Source of the DNA: Rhodobacteraceae bacterium HLUCCA09
GTDB lineage: Bacteria > Pseudomonadota > Alphaproteobacteria > Rhodobacterales > Rhodobacteraceae
Direction: 5' to 3'
DNA: 37,966 bases
Assembly (NCBI GenBank): GCA_001314685.1
Contig: LJNT01000188.1
Coordinates: forward strand, 1 to 37,966
The notes beneath the pieces are model-generated. The model did no database searches, was not told the origin of the DNA, and saw only the letters and a list, made by a program, of their open reading frames with translations. Positions 15,859-24,283 of this stretch are shown here, piece by piece. Position 1 is the first letter of the stretch. Each line of letters opens with the position of its first letter. The translations under genes were made by a program, and so were the position numbers.

Positions 15859-17373
15859 ATGGGGGCCAAGCCGGCCGGGCCGCTCTGGCTCCTGATCGCG
15901 CTGCAGGCGGCGATCTCGGGGGCAAGCCTCGTGGTCGAGATCGTCGCGGGGCGGATGATCGCGCCCTATGTCGGCATGAGCCTCTACACCTGGACGGCGA
16001 TCATCGCCGTGGTGCTGGCGGGCTTTTCGGTCGGCCACTGGTGGGGCGGGCGCATCGCGGCGCGACCCACCGACCGGGCGCTGGCCTACGCGGGGTGGAC
16101 GATGATCGCCGCCGCGCTGACGACGGGCGCCGCCGCTCTGGTGCTGCGCGCGGTCGCCGGCCCGCTCCTGCAGGCCGTCACCGAGCCGCTGACGGCGATC
16201 ACGCTGCTCGCCACGGCCGCCTTCTTCCTGCCCTCGCTCTTCGCCGGCGTGCCCGCGCCCATCCTCGCCGTCGCCGCCATGCGCGGGCGCGACGAGGCCG
16301 AGCGGGCGCTCGGCGCGATGTTCGCCGCCGGGGCCGTCGGCGCCATCGCGGGCACGCTGCTTGCGGGGTTCGTGTTCGTGTCGTGGCTCGGCTCGGCCAC
16401 CACGCTCGGCGCCATGACGGCGACCTACGCGCTGGCCGCCGCCCTGTTCTTCCGCCTCGCCGCCGCGCGCCCGCGCGAGGCCGGGGCGGCCGCCGCGGGT
16501 GCGCTCGCCGCGCTCGGCCTCGGCCTGTCGACGCTGGCGCTGGCGCCCGTCTGCGACCGCGAGAGCCGCTACTTCTGCATCCGCACCGTCGCGCTGTCGG
16601 ACGACCCGGCCGACCCCGTGCGCCTGATGGTGCTCGACCACCTCGCCCACGGGATCGGAGCGCGCGAGGCGCCGCGCGTGATGTTCACCGAGCACACCGC
16701 GATGCTCGACGCCCTGCCCCGGATGCGCCTGTCGCCGCCCTTCTCTTCGTTCCACATCGGCGGCGGCAGCTATTCGGTGCCGCGCGCCTGGGCCGAGAGG
16801 GGGCTGGGCGAGATCACCGTGGCCGAGATCGACCCCGCGGTCACCGCGCAAGCCGTGGCCGATTTCTGGTTCGACCCCGCCTCGGCGCACGTGCTCCACC
16901 GCGACGCCCGCGCCGCCCTGCGCGACGACCCGGCACGCTACGACGTGATCCTGGGCGACGCCTTTACCGACATCGCCGTGCCCGCCCACCTCGTGACCGA
17001 GGAGTTCTTCCGCCTCGTGGCAGACCGCCTCACCCCCCGCGGCCTCTACGCCATGAATGTGGTCGACACGACCGACCGGATGGCGGCGCTCGCCGCGCTC
17101 GTGACGACGCTGCGCGCCGTCTTTCCCTCGGTCGAGGTCTGGACGGAGGCACGCCCGCCCGGCCCCGCCGAGCGGCGGGTATTCGTGATCCTCGCCGGGC
17201 AGTCCGACAGCCCGGTCTCGCGGATCGAGACGCGCGCGCCCGCACCCACCGCCTTCGCCGCGCTCGAGCCTGCTTTCCTCGACGCCCTCGTCGACCGGCT
17301 GGCGCCGCCCGTGCTGACCGACGACTTCGCCCCGATCGACCGGCTCGTGGGGCTGACGCGCCTCGTCGACTGA
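15859..17373 (+). CDS. Membrane-anchored spermidine-synthase-like protein (fused MFS/SpeE type)
   Basis: A 504-residue two-part protein. Residues about 8-225 hold six to eight hydrophobic helices, starting LLIALQAAISGASLVVEIVAGRMIAPYVG, a segment typical of this fusion family. Residues about 230-490 form a SpeE-like Rossmann domain with GGGS at 301-304 (HIGGGSYSVP), AEIDPAVTAQA and GDAFTDIAVP, so the nucleotide-binding and acidic motifs are partly kept. Proteins of this type are common in bacteria and their substrate is mostly unknown; genuine spermidine synthase is already encoded by speE nearby. The ATG lies 4 bp after the crotonase-like stop, with no clear Shine-Dalgarno sequence, which suggests coupling. 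A hairpin follows the stop. Confidence 0.85.
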   Translation: MGAKPAGPLWLLIALQAAISGASLVVEIVAGRMIAPYVGMSLYTWTAIIAVVLAGFSVGHWWGGRIAARPTDRALAYAGWTMIAAALTTGAAALVLRAVAGPLLQAVTEPLTAITLLATAAFFLPSLFAGVPAPILAVAAMRGRDEAERALGAMFAAGAVGAIAGTLLAGFVFVSWLGSATTLGAMTATYALAAALFFRLAAARPREAGAAAAGALAALGLGLSTLALAPVCDRESRYFCIRTVALSDDPADPVRLMVLDHLAHGIGAREAPRVMFTEHTAMLDALPRMRLSPPFSSFHIGGGSYSVPRAWAERGLGEITVAEIDPAVTAQAVADFWFDPASAHVLHRDARAALRDDPARYDVILGDAFTDIAVPAHLVTEEFFRLVADRLTPRGLYAMNVVDTTDRMAALAALVTTLRAVFPSVEVWTEARPPGPAERRVFVILAGQSDSPVSRIETRAPAPTAFAALEPAFLDALVDRLAPPVLTDDFAPIDRLVGLTRLVD

Positions 17374-17374
17374 C

Positions 17375-17405
17375 ACGGGCCGCGGCGGGGCCCCCGGAGG
17401 CCCGT
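17375..17405 (+). terminator. Hairpin after the SpeE-like fusion gene
   Basis: ACGGGCC (17375-17381) pairs with GGCCCGT (17399-17405), 1 bp after the stop codon, and TTGCG follows. This is a likely terminator, although its T-run is short. Confidence 0.5.
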
Positions 17406-17500
17406 TTGCGACACGAGGCGTCGCTTGCGCACTTGCCCCGGGCCGCCTGACCCCGTTCGGTGCCGCGTAAGAGACGACGCACGGAAAGAGGAGCGCCGCC

Positions 17501-19915
17501 ATGAAGACGACCACACAGGTCTGCGTGATCGGGGGCGGCGTGGTGGGCTGCTCTGTCCTCTATCACCTGACCAGGCTCGGCTGGTCCGACGTGATGCTGG
17601 TCGAGCGCTCCGAGCTCACCTCGGGCTCGACATGGCACGCCGCGGGCGGCTTCCACACGCTGAACGGCGACACCAACATGGCGGCGTTGCAGGGCTACAC
17701 GATCGGCCTCTACAAGGAGCTGGAAGAGATCACGGGCCTGTCCTGCGGCCTGCACCATGTGGGCGGGCTGACGCTCGCCGACACGCCCGAGCGCTTCGAC
17801 ATGCTCAAGGCCGAGCGCGCCAAGCACCGCTACATGGGCCTCGAGACCGAGATCCTCGGCCCGGCGGAGATCAAGGCGCGCGCCGAGCTGGTCAACACCG
17901 AGGGCCTGCTCGGTGCGCTCTACGACCCGCTCGACGGCCATCTCGACCCCTCGGGCACCACCCACGCCTACGCCAAGGCCGCGAAGATGGGCGGCGCCGA
18001 GATCGAGCTGCACTGCAAGGTCGAGCGGCTGACCCAGCGCGCCGACGGCACGTGGGACGTGGCGACCAGCAAGGGCGACATCCACGCCGAGCACATCGTC
18101 AACGCTGCCGGGCTCTGGGCGCGCGAGGTGGGCGCGATGGCGGGCGTGTATCACCCGCTCCTGCCCATGGCGCATCAGTATCTCGTCACCGACGACCTCC
18201 CCGAGATCATGGAGCGCGCCACCGAGTTCCCGCACGTGATCGACCCGGGCGGCGAGAGCTACCTGCGCCAGGAGGGGCGCGGCCTGTGCATCGGCTTCTA
18301 CGAGCAGCCCTGCGAGCCCTGGGCCGTCGACGGCACGCCGTGGGAGTTCGGGCACGAGCTGCTGCCCGACCAGTTCGACAAGATCGAGGAGTCCGTCGCC
18401 TTCGCCTACGCCCGCTTCCCCGTGCTCGAGCGGGCCGGCGTCAAGTCGGTCATCCACGGCCCCTTCACCTTCGCCCCCGACGGCAACCCCCTCGTCGGCC
18501 CCGTGCCGGGCCTGCGTAACTACTGGGCCGCCTGCGCGGTGATGGCGGGCTTCAGCCAGGGCGGGGGCGTGGGCCTGACGCTCGCGCAGTGGATGATCGA
18601 GGGCCAGCCCGACCAGAATGCCTTCGCCCTCGACGTGGCGCGCTTCGGCCACTGGACGACGCCGGGCTACACGGTGCCGAAGGTGATCGAGAACTACCAG
18701 AACCGCTTTTCCGTCAGCTACCCCAACGAGGAGCTGCCCGCCGCCCGTCCGTTCCGCACCACGCCCATGTACGACATCTGGGACGGGATGGGCGCGGTCT
18801 TCGGCCAGCAATACGGGCTCGAGGTGGTCAACTACTTCGCCCTGCCGGGCGAGCCGCGCCACGAGACACCCTCGTTCCGCCGCTCGAACGCGTGGGAGGC
18901 GACGCGCCAGGAGGTGCGCGCCGTGCGCGAGGGCGTCGGCATCAACGAGGTGCACAATTTCGGCAAGTTCCGCGTGGCGGGGCCGGGCGCGCGGGCCTGG
19001 CTCGACCGGATCATGGCCGGCCGCATCCCCCAGCCCGGCCGGCTGTCGCTCACGCCGATGCTCGCGCCCACGGGGCGGCTCATCGGCGACTTCACCGTGT
19101 CGTGCCTGTCGGAGGGCGAGTTCCGCCTGACCGCCTCCTACGGCGCGCAGGCCTACCACCAGCGCTGGTTCGAGCGGCACCTCGACGAGGGCGTGACGGT
19201 CGAGAACCTCTCCGACCGGCTCACCGGCTTCCAGATTGCGGGGCCGAAGGCGCGCGAGCTGCTGTCGCGCGTGACGCGGGCCGATGTCGGGGCGGAGGCC
19301 GTCCGCTTCCTCGACGTGCGACGACTGACGCTCGGCATGGCCGACTGCATCGTGCAACGGGTCAGCTTCACCGGCGATCTCGGCTACGAGATCTTCTGCG
19401 ATCCGATGGCGCAGCGGCATCTCTGGCACGTCCTGTCGGAGGCCGGCGCCGATCTGGGCCTGCGCCCGTTCGGGATGCGCGCGATGATGAGCCTGCGGCT
19501 CGACCGCTTCTTCGGGGCGTGGCTGCGCGAATACTCGCCCGACTACACCGCGGCCGAGACTGGGCTCGACCGCTTCATCTCGTGGAAGAAGAACACCGAC
19601 TTCATCGGCCGCGCCGCCGCCCGATCCGAGCGCGCCGCGCCCCCAGCGCGGCTGCTGCGCCCCTTCCTCGTCGAGGCGGCGGATGCCGACGTGGTGGCCG
19701 ACGAGCCGATCTGGCTCGACGGACGGGTGCAGGGCTTCTGCACGTCGGGGGGATACTCGCACTGGGCCGACCGCTCGGTGGCGCTGGGCTTTGTGCCGCG
19801 CGAGCGCGCCGCCCCCGGCACCGAAGTCGAGATCGAGATCCTCGGCGAGCGCCGCCCCGCCATCGTCGCCGCCGACACCCTCTTCGACCCCGCGGGCGCG
19901 CGCCTGCGCGGCTGA
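17501..19915 (+). CDS. FAD-dependent dimethylglycine/sarcosine dehydrogenase-type protein
   Basis: An 804-residue flavoprotein with the DMGDH/SARDH architecture: an FAD-binding DAO domain (VIGGGVVGCSVLYHL at about residues 9-23, GFSQGGGVG near 350), a middle FAO_M-type segment, and a C-terminal GcvT folate-binding domain (GDFTVSCL, FTGDLGYEIFCDP, FGMRAMMSLRLDRFFG) plus GcvT_C. In the family, the His of STWHAAG (here H46) carries covalent FAD. The expected reaction is oxidative demethylation of dimethylglycine, sarcosine or a related N-methyl compound with tetrahydrofolate as acceptor, consistent with osmolyte (betaine) breakdown in marine Rhodobacteraceae. The exact substrate is not certain. 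The start at 17501 follows AAAGAGGAG. It is monocistronic, flanked by a repeat-rich convergent gap. Confidence 0.85.
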   Translation: MKTTTQVCVIGGGVVGCSVLYHLTRLGWSDVMLVERSELTSGSTWHAAGGFHTLNGDTNMAALQGYTIGLYKELEEITGLSCGLHHVGGLTLADTPERFDMLKAERAKHRYMGLETEILGPAEIKARAELVNTEGLLGALYDPLDGHLDPSGTTHAYAKAAKMGGAEIELHCKVERLTQRADGTWDVATSKGDIHAEHIVNAAGLWAREVGAMAGVYHPLLPMAHQYLVTDDLPEIMERATEFPHVIDPGGESYLRQEGRGLCIGFYEQPCEPWAVDGTPWEFGHELLPDQFDKIEESVAFAYARFPVLERAGVKSVIHGPFTFAPDGNPLVGPVPGLRNYWAACAVMAGFSQGGGVGLTLAQWMIEGQPDQNAFALDVARFGHWTTPGYTVPKVIENYQNRFSVSYPNEELPAARPFRTTPMYDIWDGMGAVFGQQYGLEVVNYFALPGEPRHETPSFRRSNAWEATRQEVRAVREGVGINEVHNFGKFRVAGPGARAWLDRIMAGRIPQPGRLSLTPMLAPTGRLIGDFTVSCLSEGEFRLTASYGAQAYHQRWFERHLDEGVTVENLSDRLTGFQIAGPKARELLSRVTRADVGAEAVRFLDVRRLTLGMADCIVQRVSFTGDLGYEIFCDPMAQRHLWHVLSEAGADLGLRPFGMRAMMSLRLDRFFGAWLREYSPDYTAAETGLDRFISWKKNTDFIGRAAARSERAAPPARLLRPFLVEAADADVVADEPIWLDGRVQGFCTSGGYSHWADRSVALGFVPRERAAPGTEVEIEILGERRPAIVAADTLFDPAGARLRG

Positions 19916-19981
19916 GGCCTGCCTGCCCTGCGCCGCCCTGCCTCCCCTGTGCCGGCCCGCGATCCGGCGAGGGCGCGCCAT

Positions 19982-20074
19982 TGCGTATTTGACACAGAAA
20001 GAAGCAGGGGCGCGCTCGCGGGGCCGGGGAGCGCGCTCCTGGCTTCTTCTTGCTTCAAATATCCCCGCCGGAGG
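19982..20074. repeat. Composite palindrome of type A and type B repeats, copy 4
   Basis: The left arm (TTGCGTATTTG, then ACACAGAAAGAAGCAGGG) is type A and the right arm is an inverted type B block ending in ATCCCCGCCGGAGGC. The inner parts GAAGCAGGGGCGCGCTC and GAGCGCGCTCCTGGCTTC are complementary, so RNA from either strand could form a long hairpin. It lies between the ends of two convergent genes. Confidence 0.75.
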
Positions 20075-20128
20075 CATCCGAGGGTGCCGCGCGCGCAGGC
20101 ATCGGCCTCCATGGCGCGCGGCCCCCGC

Positions 20129-20160
20129 AAAAAAGAAGGGGAGCGGCGTGCGCTCCCCTT
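20129..20160 (-). terminator. Intrinsic terminator of the RTX/Hint gene
   Basis: AAGGGGAGCG (20136-20145) and CGCTCCCCTT (20151-20160) form a perfect 10-bp stem with a 5-nt loop. On the minus strand it is followed by CTTTTTTG, a strong T-run, 85 bp downstream of the RTX gene stop. Confidence 0.9.
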
Positions 20161-20244
20161 CTCCCCCATGTTCGGCCCGGGATGTGCGCGTGCGCATGCA
20201 CGCATACGGCCCCGTGGCGCCTCCGGGCCGCGCTGCAACCCGGA

Positions 20245-22740
20245 TCAGCCGGTGAGCAGAACCGCCTCGTGACGCTTGAGCGTGCGGCGGGCGGCCGCGT
20301 AGTCCTTCAGGCCCTCTTCCGTGGCGAGCTCGGGGAAGAGCTCGAGGATCTCGGCGCGCAGGTTCGCGTCGATGCCCTGGAGCGAGAAGTCGCCGGGCTG
20401 GAAGCTTTCGGTCCAGGCGCCGTCAGACAGCACCACCTCGTGGCGGGCGCACATGAAGTGGATGTAGGTCGTCTGCGGCACCGGCTTCTGCACGATGGTC
20501 GTGCCGTTCACCAGGTGCTTTGCTGCGACCAGCACCTCGCGCTCGTCGAAGTAGTAGGCCGCCTTTTGCGAGCTGACGAGCACCCGGTGCTGCGGCGAGA
20601 CCAGCATGTCGCGCTCGGGCAGGCCGCCTCCGAGGGCGCCGGCCCTGATCAGCACCGGCGCGAGATGCGGCCGTGCCTGGAAGTCGGCCGCGTTCAGGCC
20701 GGTCTGGCCATACCAGGCGATCTCCTGCACGCCGTTGTCGCGCGTCAGCACCCTGTCGCCGGCGGTCAGCTGCTCGACGGGAACCTCGCCGCGCGGGGTG
20801 GCGATGCGCGTGCCGGGCGTGAAGCAGATGATCTCGATATTGGTGAACGAGAGCCGGCCGGTCTCGCCGCCGTTCCCGTCGAGGAAGACGAGGTCGCCGT
20901 CGATGCCGGCGAACTGGCCGGTATCGCCGTCGGGAGTGACGTTCTCCAACGTCCAGTCGGTGCCGAACGTCCCGAGCTGCGAGACGTCGATCCGGTCGAT
21001 GTCGAAGCCGCCGTTGCCCCCCTCGATCGTGTCGTTGGCGCTATCCTGCGCGTTGACGATGAAGGTGTCGGCATCGTCGCCGCCCGAGAGGAAGTCGTCG
21101 CCTTGGCCGCCGATGATCGTGTCGTTGCCCGCCCCGCCCTCGATACTGTCGTCGTCGATGCCGCCGTCGAGGAAGTCGTCACCGGCGCCGCCGAGGATGG
21201 TGTCGTCGTCGTCCTCGCCGAAGATCACGTCGTCGCCGTCGCCACCGTCGAGGAGGTCGCGGCCGTTGTCGGGCACGAGGTCTGGCGCCGGGGCCGGCTC
21301 GTCTGCCGAGTCCGGCACGTTGAGGATGTCGGCCGGGTCACCGATGCCGCCGTAAATCGTGTCGTTGCCGGCGCCGCCGAAGACGGTGTCGGAGCCCTCG
21401 CCGGCCACGATCAGGTCGTCGCCGTCGTCGCCGTAGACGAGATCTCGGTCGAAACCCGCGTCGATCGTGTCGTCGCCTGCACCGCCGTAGATCGTGTCGT
21501 CGTCGTCGCCGGTGGTGATGAGGTCATCGCCGAGCCCGCCATCGACGAAGTCGCGGTCATCGTTGGGATCCTCGTCGGACTCGTAGAGCCCGGGATATCC
21601 GAGGTCCGGGCGGAAGTCGGCGTTCTGCACGCCGGCATTGATGGTGTCATCGCCCTGGCCGCCGAAGATCGTGTCGTTGCCCGAGCCGCCCGTGATCGAG
21701 TCGTCGTCGATGCCGCCGTCGAGGCTGTCGTCGCCCGAGCCGCCCGAGATGACGTCGTCGTCGTCGCCTCCGAAGATCGTGTCGTCGCCGGCGCCGCCCG
21801 ACAGCGTGTCCCTGTCGTTGTTCGGGTCGGGGTCGGGCGCGGGAGCCGGGAACGAGGGGTCGTCGATGATCTCGTCGGGCCCGGTGCGCGGCCCGCCCCC
21901 GTAGATCAGGTCGTTGCCGTCGCCGCCGCCGATCGAATCCGAGCCGTCGCCGCCCTCGATCGTGTCGTCCTGCTCGCCGCCGTCGATCGTGTCGTCGCCG
22001 CCCTTGCCGAAGATGCGGTCGTCGTTGGGCTTGTCGCCGGGGATCAGCGCGTCTTCGTTGTCGACCTCGTCGCCGTCGACGTCGACATAGGTGCCCGCGG
22101 TGATCAGGTCGTCGCCCTCGGTGCCGTGGACGATGCCGTCACGAACCGGGCCGCCGTCGACCTCGAAGTGCAGGTCGCTCAGACCGACGGTGCCGGAGAT
22201 GTGTACGTCCTCGCCGTTGTCGTGCACGACCTTGAGCGACTTGACCGGGCCGGGGATCGAGACGGTCACGCTGTCGGGGAAACCGGGGCCCTCGACGTCG
22301 GGGGTGTCATTGCCCTCGCCCTCGATCGTCACGCCGGGAATGCCGTCGTTCTCGCCGCTCACCTTGTGAATGGCGGTGAGGTCGGACAGGTCGACTGGCG
22401 TTTCGTTGCCGTCGGCATCCAGGGCGATGAGGGTGACCTTGTCGTCCCAGTTGTGGCCGGCATCGACGTCGTAGAGCTCGAACTGGAGCTGCGTGACCTC
22501 GCGGTCGAACTCGAGGTTCAGCTCGGTCGGCTTCTTGACGTCGGAGGAGCGGATCGTGTCGGGGTCGCCCACGATGGCGTCGTCGTCGCCCGGAGGAAAG
22601 CCCACGACCCATTCGTCGGGGTGCTTGGCGCCGTTGGGCGGGGTCGAGATCGTCACGCCGATCTGCTGCGTGCCGTCGGCGCTCGTCAGCGTGTTCTGCC
22701 CGTCGATGTCGACGGCTTCCCAGTCGAGGGTGTACTTCAT
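20245..22740 (-). CDS. RTX calcium-binding protein with C-terminal Hint domain
   Basis: An 831-residue, very acidic protein. Residues about 1-200 form a beta-rich N-terminal domain without a Sec signal. Residues about 200-620 carry many RTX nonapeptides (GGxGxDxIxGG type; for example GGAGDDTIFGG) in blocks separated by Pro/Asp-rich spacers such as APAPDPDPNNDRD. A Hint_2-type domain starts at C639 (CFTPGTRIATPRGEVPVEQL) and includes the SPQHRVLV histidine block. RTX repeats fold on calcium outside the cell, and such proteins leave by type I secretion. Hint domains are related to intein/hedgehog autoproteases, so self-cleavage is possible but unproven. The start at 22740 follows AGGAGTGGAGCG. 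The secretion genes are not in the window. Confidence 0.9.
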   Translation of the reverse strand: MKYTLDWEAVDIDGQNTLTSADGTQQIGVTISTPPNGAKHPDEWVVGFPPGDDDAIVGDPDTIRSSDVKKPTELNLEFDREVTQLQFELYDVDAGHNWDDKVTLIALDADGNETPVDLSDLTAIHKVSGENDGIPGVTIEGEGNDTPDVEGPGFPDSVTVSIPGPVKSLKVVHDNGEDVHISGTVGLSDLHFEVDGGPVRDGIVHGTEGDDLITAGTYVDVDGDEVDNEDALIPGDKPNDDRIFGKGGDDTIDGGEQDDTIEGGDGSDSIGGGDGNDLIYGGGPRTGPDEIIDDPSFPAPAPDPDPNNDRDTLSGGAGDDTIFGGDDDDVISGGSGDDSLDGGIDDDSITGGSGNDTIFGGQGDDTINAGVQNADFRPDLGYPGLYESDEDPNDDRDFVDGGLGDDLITTGDDDDTIYGGAGDDTIDAGFDRDLVYGDDGDDLIVAGEGSDTVFGGAGNDTIYGGIGDPADILNVPDSADEPAPAPDLVPDNGRDLLDGGDGDDVIFGEDDDDTILGGAGDDFLDGGIDDDSIEGGAGNDTIIGGQGDDFLSGGDDADTFIVNAQDSANDTIEGGNGGFDIDRIDVSQLGTFGTDWTLENVTPDGDTGQFAGIDGDLVFLDGNGGETGRLSFTNIEIICFTPGTRIATPRGEVPVEQLTAGDRVLTRDNGVQEIAWYGQTGLNAADFQARPHLAPVLIRAGALGGGLPERDMLVSPQHRVLVSSQKAAYYFDEREVLVAAKHLVNGTTIVQKPVPQTTYIHFMCARHEVVLSDGAWTESFQPGDFSLQGIDANLRAEILELFPELATEEGLKDYAAARRTLKRHEAVLLTG

Positions 22741-23478
22741 CGCTCCACTCCTGCTTGCGGACGCCCAGGCAAACCCGGAGCCCCACTCGCTCCCATTCTC
22801 CCCACGGCAGCGGGGCGCCACCGGGGTCGTGTCACACTCGCCGGCGCGCGGGTCCGGTCGGTCACGGGGGAACATCGCGTGAGGGGCACTTTCGGCCGGC
22901 CGCACCGCCCTCCCCTTGCGATCGTTCCAACGCGACGCGCCTTCTGCGCGTCCCGTGGCCGCCGGCACACCCGGTGCTCGGCATTGCGGTCGCCCCCGAC
23001 CTGTCTTTACCCCCCAGCAAGGTTGAGTGAGGTATAGCGGTCGCGATTCAGGCCAAGAAAGCGAAATTTGTCCGAAAAACGGCTGCTTCCGGGTCGCGCA
23101 CCGCCCGGAATGCGCCGCGCTGCGGCCTCCGCCCGGGCCGAGTCACGGCCCATTGGCGACGTGGGGGAAACAATGGGCCGGCAATCGCCGCGGGCCGGGC
23201 GCGATTGTCCGGGCTCAGGCGACAATTGCTCCGCATCGCGGCATGGCGCGGGCGGGCACAGGCGCCGTCCATTCCGTGATCGAAATCGAGCGGGATCATT
23301 TCCCGCTCGCGGTCAATCCCCGCACTCTCGCGCGGATTGTTCGGCGCGGCGCCGGCAAGGAAGCCCCACCGCCCGAATCAAGCGCCCCGCGCGACAGCGC
23401 TCGCGCGGGGCACGTCGGGGGCAGCACCCCGAGTTGAGGCACGCGCCTCGGGGCGCGCGCGCGCCGCAGGGCGGCGCG
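22741..23478. other. 738-bp gene-free region with two strong hairpins
   Basis: No convincing gene is seen in either strand: the open frames are Arg/Pro-rich shadows. It should contain the RTX gene promoter; an AT-richer patch at 23020-23085 (with TATACC on the minus strand at 23037-23032) is a candidate. Two perfect hairpins stand out: a 9-bp stem at 23287-23309 (CGAGCGGGA / TCCCGCTCG, 5-nt loop) and an 11-bp stem at 23384-23411 (GCCCCGCGCGA / TCGCGCGGGGC, 6-nt loop). The second is 67 bp beyond the next minus-strand gene and may terminate it. Confidence 0.5.
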
Positions 23479-24216
23479 TCAGGCCCGCGCGAGGGCGCCG
23501 GCGACGTGGCGCTCGATGGCGTCGACCGGCTCGTGGGTGAGGTTGCGGTCGACCTCGCCCACCACGCGGGCCTTCACCTCCTTGTGAAGGTGGTCGCGCA
23601 GCGCGCCCAGCACGCGGGGTGCGGCCACCAGCACGATCCGGTCGAAGGCACCCTTGTGCGCCAGCGCGTAGAGCCGGTCGGCAAGATCGTGGGCGAAGCG
23701 CTCCTTCGCCAGCCGGTGCCAGTCGGTATCCTGCATGGCCGAGCGCTGCTGCACGCCGGTATCCGGCATCCGCCCCGGCCGGTCGGCGCCCTGGGCAGAG
23801 GTGGCGGGGTTCTCCTGTTCCTCCTTGCCGACGACGACGAAGTTGGGGTTTTCCGCGTCGGTCTCGTTACGCAGGAACAGCGCCTTCTCGCTGTCGGCCA
23901 CGAGGATCCAGGTGCCATGCGACAGCACTGCCGCCTGCGGAACGTCGCTCTCCCACGGGCCCTGGCGTCCGGGGGCGGGCGGGCGCGGGCCTGTGCCATG
24001 CAGCCCGCCGAGATTGCCCTCGCCCTCCTCGTCATCCTTCCTCACGCGGGTCGCGCCGGGCCGCGAGGCGGTGGCGCGCTTGTGCTCGTCGCGCGTGCCG
24101 ACCTGCCGCTCGAGGTCGCCCTCGGCCCGGCCCTGCTGGCCCGGAGTGGGCGGCTCGCCCTCGAGATATTGCCGCGTCTCCTGCCGTCCGTCCCGGGAGC
24201 GCTTGTGATCTGCCAT
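23479..24216 (-). CDS. Host attachment protein (bacterial eRF1-fold) with disordered N-terminal extension
   Basis: A 245-residue protein. Residues about 92-245 match the host-attachment (baeRF/Host_attach) family: the start (AVLSHGTWILVADSEKALFLRNE), the QQRSAMQDTDWHRLAKERFAHDLADRLYALAH middle and the VLVAAPRVLGALRDHLHKEV ending are typical. The family was named from Agrobacterium attachment studies and has an eRF1/Pelota-like fold, but its cellular role is unsettled. Residues 1-90 (MADHKRSRDGRQETRQYLEG and on) are highly charged, Gly/Arg/Glu-rich and probably disordered; most family members lack them. The ATG at 24216 follows CAGGAGGAC, so the extension belongs to the gene. A ParA-like gene lies 67 bp upstream on the same strand. 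Confidence 0.82.
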   Translation of the reverse strand: MADHKRSRDGRQETRQYLEGEPPTPGQQGRAEGDLERQVGTRDEHKRATASRPGATRVRKDDEEGEGNLGGLHGTGPRPPAPGRQGPWESDVPQAAVLSHGTWILVADSEKALFLRNETDAENPNFVVVGKEEQENPATSAQGADRPGRMPDTGVQQRSAMQDTDWHRLAKERFAHDLADRLYALAHKGAFDRIVLVAAPRVLGALRDHLHKEVKARVVGEVDRNLTHEPVDAIERHVAGALARA

Positions 24217-24283
24217 TGTCCGTCCTCCTGTGTTCGACGGAAAAACGCCCGCCATCGGGGCCTGTTCCTGCTGCCTCCGGCCG

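Noticed and set aside
20900-22100. Tandem-repeat or CRISPR-like array
   Set aside because: The periodic GTCGTCGCC pattern is the coding sequence of RTX nonapeptides with irregular spacing, not equal repeats with unique spacers.
20050-23037. 995-codon plus-strand open frame opposite the RTX gene
   Set aside because: The Val/Asp/Ala periodicity is the reverse complement of RTX repeats. The minus-strand frame has domains, a ribosome-binding site and a terminator.
23384-23411. 11-bp hairpin as a definite terminator of the host-attachment gene
   Set aside because: The position is suitable, but no T-run follows on the minus strand, so it is mentioned only as a possibility in the gap description.
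23027-23437. 136-codon plus-strand ORF in the 738-bp gap
   Set aside because: It has no ribosome-binding site, no recognisable domain, and Arg/Pro/Ala composition matching other shadow frames.
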